This document shows positions 6,103 through 8,467 of a stretch of 8,467 nt of DNA, piece by piece. This DNA is from Actinomycetes bacterium (GTDB lineage Bacteria > Actinomycetota > Actinomycetes > Actinomycetales > Microbacteriaceae). The notes under the pieces are model-generated. The model was not told the DNA's origin, did no database searches, and saw only the letters and a program-made list of their open reading frames with translations. The translations under genes were made by a program, and so were the position numbers. Position 1 is the first letter of the stretch; every line of letters starts with the position of its first letter. The stretch spans positions 1-8,467 of the forward strand of contig JAEYUT010000346.1 of NCBI GenBank assembly GCA_023432305.1. The letters run 5' to 3'.

Positions 6103-7569
6103 ATGAGTGAGCGGACAGACAGCTCCGTCGCCCGAGAGGACAAGCGCTTCTTCGGGCAGCCGAGCGAACTCGCGCACCTCTTCGGCGTCGAGATGTGGGA
6201 GCGGTTCAGCTTCTACGGCATGCAGGGGATCCTGCTCATCTACATGTACTACTCGGTGTCCGAGGGCGGACTCGGGCTCGACCAGTCCGTCGCGGCCGGC
6301 ATCGTCGGCGCGTACGGCGGAACCGTGTACCTGTCGGCGATCCTCGGCGGCTGGCTCGCCGACCGGCTGCTCGGCTCGGAGCGCACGCTGTTCTTCTCCG
6401 CGATCGTCATCATGCTGGGCCACATCGCGCTCGCTCTGCTGCCGAGCGTCTGGGGACTCGGCCTCGGGCTCGTGCTCGTCGCCCTCGGATCCGGCGGGCT
6501 GAAAGCGAACGCGACCGCCGTGGTCGGCACCCTCTACGCCCCTGGCGATGTGCGCCGCGACGCGGGCTTCTCGCTGTTCTACCTCGGCATCAACCTGGGC
6601 GCCTTCTTCGGACCGCTCATCACCGGCCTGCTGCAGAGCGAAGTCGGCTTCCACTGGGGCTTCGGTGCGGCCGCCGTCGGAATGGCAGCAGGACTCATCC
6701 AGTACTCATTCGGTCGCCGGCAGCTGCCCGATGAAGCGCGCGCCGTCGCCAATCCGCTCCCCCGCAGCCGCTACGGGCCCGTCATCGGCATCGCCGCGGT
6801 GGGCATCGCGGTGATCGTCGCGCTCGTGCTGCTCGGCGTCATCCGCGACACCAACCTCGCGACCGTCGTGATCATCGTGGTCGCGATCGCGGCCGTCGTG
6901 TACTTCGCCGTCATCATCAGATCGAAGCAGATCAGCGCGGATGAGCGCTCTCGCGTCATCGGATTCATCCCCCTGTTCATCGTGAACGTGGGGTTCTGGT
7001 CGCTCTACCAGCAGCAGTTCACGGTGCTCACGATCTACTCCGACAAGCGCCTCGACCGGAACCTCTTCGGATGGGAGATGCCGATCTCATGGGTCAACTC
7101 GATCAACCCGATCTTCGTGATCATCCTGTCAGGCGTCTTCGCCGCGATCTGGACGCGCCTGGGAGATCGCCAGCCCCCCGCGCCCGTCAAGTTCGCCCTC
7201 GGGTCGATGATCATGGGCGTCGCGTTCCTGCTGTTCCTGCCCTTCGCGAACGGGCCCGCGAACTCCACGCCGCTGCTTGCGATCGTGGGCATCCTGCTGG
7301 TGTTCACCATCGCCGAGCTGTGCATCTCGCCGCCCGGACTCTCCGTGACGACGAAGCTCGCTCCGAGGCGCTTCCACACCCAGATGGTGTCGCTCTACTT
7401 CCTCTCGGTGTCGCTCGGCACCTCGCTCGCCGGTCTTCTCGCGGGCTTCTACAACCCCGACGACGAAGTGCCGTACTTCACAACCCTCGGCCCCATCGCG
7501 ATCGTTCTCGGCGGCCTGCTCTGGCTCGGGTCGAAGCCGGTTCTCGCGCTCATGCGCGGGGTGCGCTGA
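6103..7569 (+). CDS. POT-family proton-coupled di/tripeptide transporter
   Basis: This 488-residue inner-membrane protein of the proton-dependent oligopeptide transporter family (PTR2/POT, MFS superfamily) imports di- and tripeptides with protons. The first-helix motif ExxERFxxYG is present as E30-M-W-E33-R34-FSFYG. GGWLADRLLG (82-91) is the helix 2-3 loop, K134 sits in GGLKANATAV, and FYLGINLG (159-166) matches the PTR2 signature FYxxINxG. E405 in AELCISPPGLS, followed by TKLAP, is the conserved late-helix acidic site. All residues expected for proton coupling and peptide termini binding appear intact. I chose ATG at 6103 because residues upstream of it are not membrane-protein-like and the family begins with a short polar tail of this length. 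It is divergent from a cyanophycinase, which suggests peptide-nitrogen use; specificity for beta-Asp-Arg is speculative. Confidence 0.94.
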   Translation: MSERTDSSVAREDKRFFGQPSELAHLFGVEMWERFSFYGMQGILLIYMYYSVSEGGLGLDQSVAAGIVGAYGGTVYLSAILGGWLADRLLGSERTLFFSAIVIMLGHIALALLPSVWGLGLGLVLVALGSGGLKANATAVVGTLYAPGDVRRDAGFSLFYLGINLGAFFGPLITGLLQSEVGFHWGFGAAAVGMAAGLIQYSFGRRQLPDEARAVANPLPRSRYGPVIGIAAVGIAVIVALVLLGVIRDTNLATVVIIVVAIAAVVYFAVIIRSKQISADERSRVIGFIPLFIVNVGFWSLYQQQFTVLTIYSDKRLDRNLFGWEMPISWVNSINPIFVIILSGVFAAIWTRLGDRQPPAPVKFALGSMIMGVAFLLFLPFANGPANSTPLLAIVGILLVFTIAELCISPPGLSVTTKLAPRRFHTQMVSLYFLSVSLGTSLAGLLAGFYNPDDEVPYFTTLGPIAIVLGGLLWLGSKPVLALMRGVR

Positions 7570-7592
7570 GCCGCACGCACAGCACACCCCGC
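7556..7592. terminator. Inverted repeat at convergent gene ends, possible bidirectional terminator
   Basis: Perfect 8-bp arms GCGGGGTG (7556-7563) and CACCCCGC (7585-7592) enclose 21 bases that can form a competing inner pairing, GTGCG (7561-7565) with CGCAC (7572-7576). The repeat covers the transporter stop and most of the 32-bp gap before the end of the convergent dehydrogenase gene. There is no T-tract on either strand, so it would be a non-canonical GC hairpin of the kind seen in actinobacteria. Nothing else is visible in this gap. Confidence 0.4.
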
Positions 7593-7601
7593 AGATCGCG
7601 G

Positions 7602-8467
7602 TCAGTCGTACATCACGATGAAGCGCCCCACCACCCCGCCCTGCCGGAGCTTGTCGATCGCCTCCGGGATCTCGGCCTGCGTGATGTGGTTCACCGGCGG
7701 GTTGAGCTTGCCGCTGCGCATGATCTCGTAGATGCCCTCGAGATCCTTCTTCGTGCCCGACTTCGAGCCGCGGATCGTGAGCTGGTTGATGATGATCGGA
7801 TACGTGCTGATGGTGGCCTCCAGGCGCCCCATCCCCACCTGCACGAACGTGCCGAACTCGGCGAGCGTGTCGATGCCTGCCGCCGTCGTCGTGCCGAAGC
7901 CCGCATAGTCGACGATCAGCTCGAGCCCCTTGTCCTTGAACGCGTCGATCGACTCCGCGACACCCGCGAGTCCGATCTCGTCGGCGAGATCGCGTGTGGC
8001 CGGGTTGATCTCCGCGCCGTACACCTCCGCACCCGCGAGCGCGGCGCAGCGGGCGCCGATGTAGCCGAGCCCGCCGAGTCCGATGACCCCGACCTTCATG
8101 CCCGCCTTCGCCCCACCGACATCCATGATCGCGTGATACGCGGTGAGCCCCGCATCCGTCGCCATCGCACCGAGATCGAACGGCACCTCATCCGGCAGCT
8201 TCACGAGGTTGTCGTCGGTGGCCAGCAGCTTCGGCGCGAAGCCGCCATCCCACTTGCCGTAGCCGAGCGCGTCGCCGTCGCTCATCACCGGGGCGAGCCC
8301 CACGCGGTCACCCACCTTCCAGTGATCCATACCCTCGCCGACCTCCGAGATGACGCCCGCCGACTCGTGGCCCATCGTGCGCGGGAGACCGTTCTGGAAC
8401 AGCGCCATCCACCCCGGATCGTCGAGCGTCGACACATCCGAGTGACACACACCCGAGGCCTTCACAT
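7602..8467 (-). CDS. Zinc-type medium-chain alcohol dehydrogenase, 5' end outside window
   Basis: This is the C-terminal 287 residues of an MDR-superfamily alcohol dehydrogenase; the gene continues past the right edge. The first visible codon is an internal GTG, and about 30 N-terminal residues are missing by comparison with the family. Numbering from that codon, the catalytic zinc ligands are C7 in GVCHSD, H33-E34 in GHES, and D104 in TDAGLTAYHA, an Asp third ligand as in Rhodococcus ADH-A. The Rossmann motif GLGGLG is at 129-134, and E152 at the end of the next strand (VYGAEIN) favours NAD(H) over NADP(H). The lobe after GDRV (52-55), which normally carries four structural-zinc cysteines, is shortened and has none. 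It probably oxidises or reduces a small alcohol/aldehyde or ketone; the substrate is unknown. It is convergent with the peptide transporter, with no obvious functional link. Confidence 0.92.
   Translation of the reverse strand, partial: VKASGVCHSDVSTLDDPGWMALFQNGLPRTMGHESAGVISEVGEGMDHWKVGDRVGLAPVMSDGDALGYGKWDGGFAPKLLATDDNLVKLPDEVPFDLGAMATDAGLTAYHAIMDVGGAKAGMKVGVIGLGGLGYIGARCAALAGAEVYGAEINPATRDLADEIGLAGVAESIDAFKDKGLELIVDYAGFGTTTAAGIDTLAEFGTFVQVGMGRLEATISTYPIIINQLTIRGSKSGTKKDLEGIYEIMRSGKLNPPVNHITQAEIPEAIDKLRQGGVVGRFIVMYD

Noticed and set aside
1..8467. CRISPR, insertion-sequence, phage, defence or toxin-antitoxin signatures
   Set aside because: No spaced repeats, transposase or integrase motifs, or small paired genes were found; all seven recognised genes or gene parts are metabolic or transport genes.

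Overview
The window is a GC-rich, gene-dense bacterial chromosomal segment (about two-thirds G+C by eye, G/C-biased third codon positions, four GTG starts confirmed in the window, very short or overlapping gene junctions). This fits a high-GC actinobacterium. Microbacteriaceae is my best guess, but that is inference from style and gene content, since no rRNA or other taxonomic marker is present. I see no mobile element, CRISPR array, RNA gene or integration signature.

Region 1 (1-5033, minus strand) is a sugar-utilisation operon read right to left: a GH36 alpha-galactosidase (2694-5033), a GPH/MelB-type sugar:cation symporter (1240-2697) and a GH13 alpha-glucosidase cut off by the left edge (1-1253). 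The genes overlap by 4 and 14 bases, so they are very probably co-transcribed and translationally coupled. The GH13 gene is not obvious as an ORF because it has no stop inside the window. It carries an unusual ~88-residue N-terminal helical extension. Together the genes suggest uptake of an alpha-1,6-linked galactoside or glucoside (melibiose, raffinose-family or isomalto-oligosaccharides) and cytoplasmic hydrolysis. No regulator gene is visible.

Region 2 (5122-7569) is a divergent pair: an intracellular cyanophycinase-type S51 serine peptidase on the minus strand and a POT-family proton-coupled di/tripeptide transporter on the plus strand, sharing a 159-bp promoter region. Together they hint at use of cyanophycin-derived dipeptides or a related peptide pool as a nitrogen source. 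No cyanophycin synthetase or isoaspartyl dipeptidase gene is in view.

Region 3 (7602-8467, minus strand) is a 5'-truncated zinc-type alcohol dehydrogenase of the medium-chain (MDR) superfamily. It is convergent with the transporter across a 32-bp gap that is spanned by an inverted repeat.

Nothing here amounts to a clearly new system. The points most worth a second look are the N-terminal module on the GH13 enzyme, the cyanophycinase/POT pairing, and the dehydrogenase that lacks the structural-zinc cysteines and uses an Asp at the third catalytic-zinc position.
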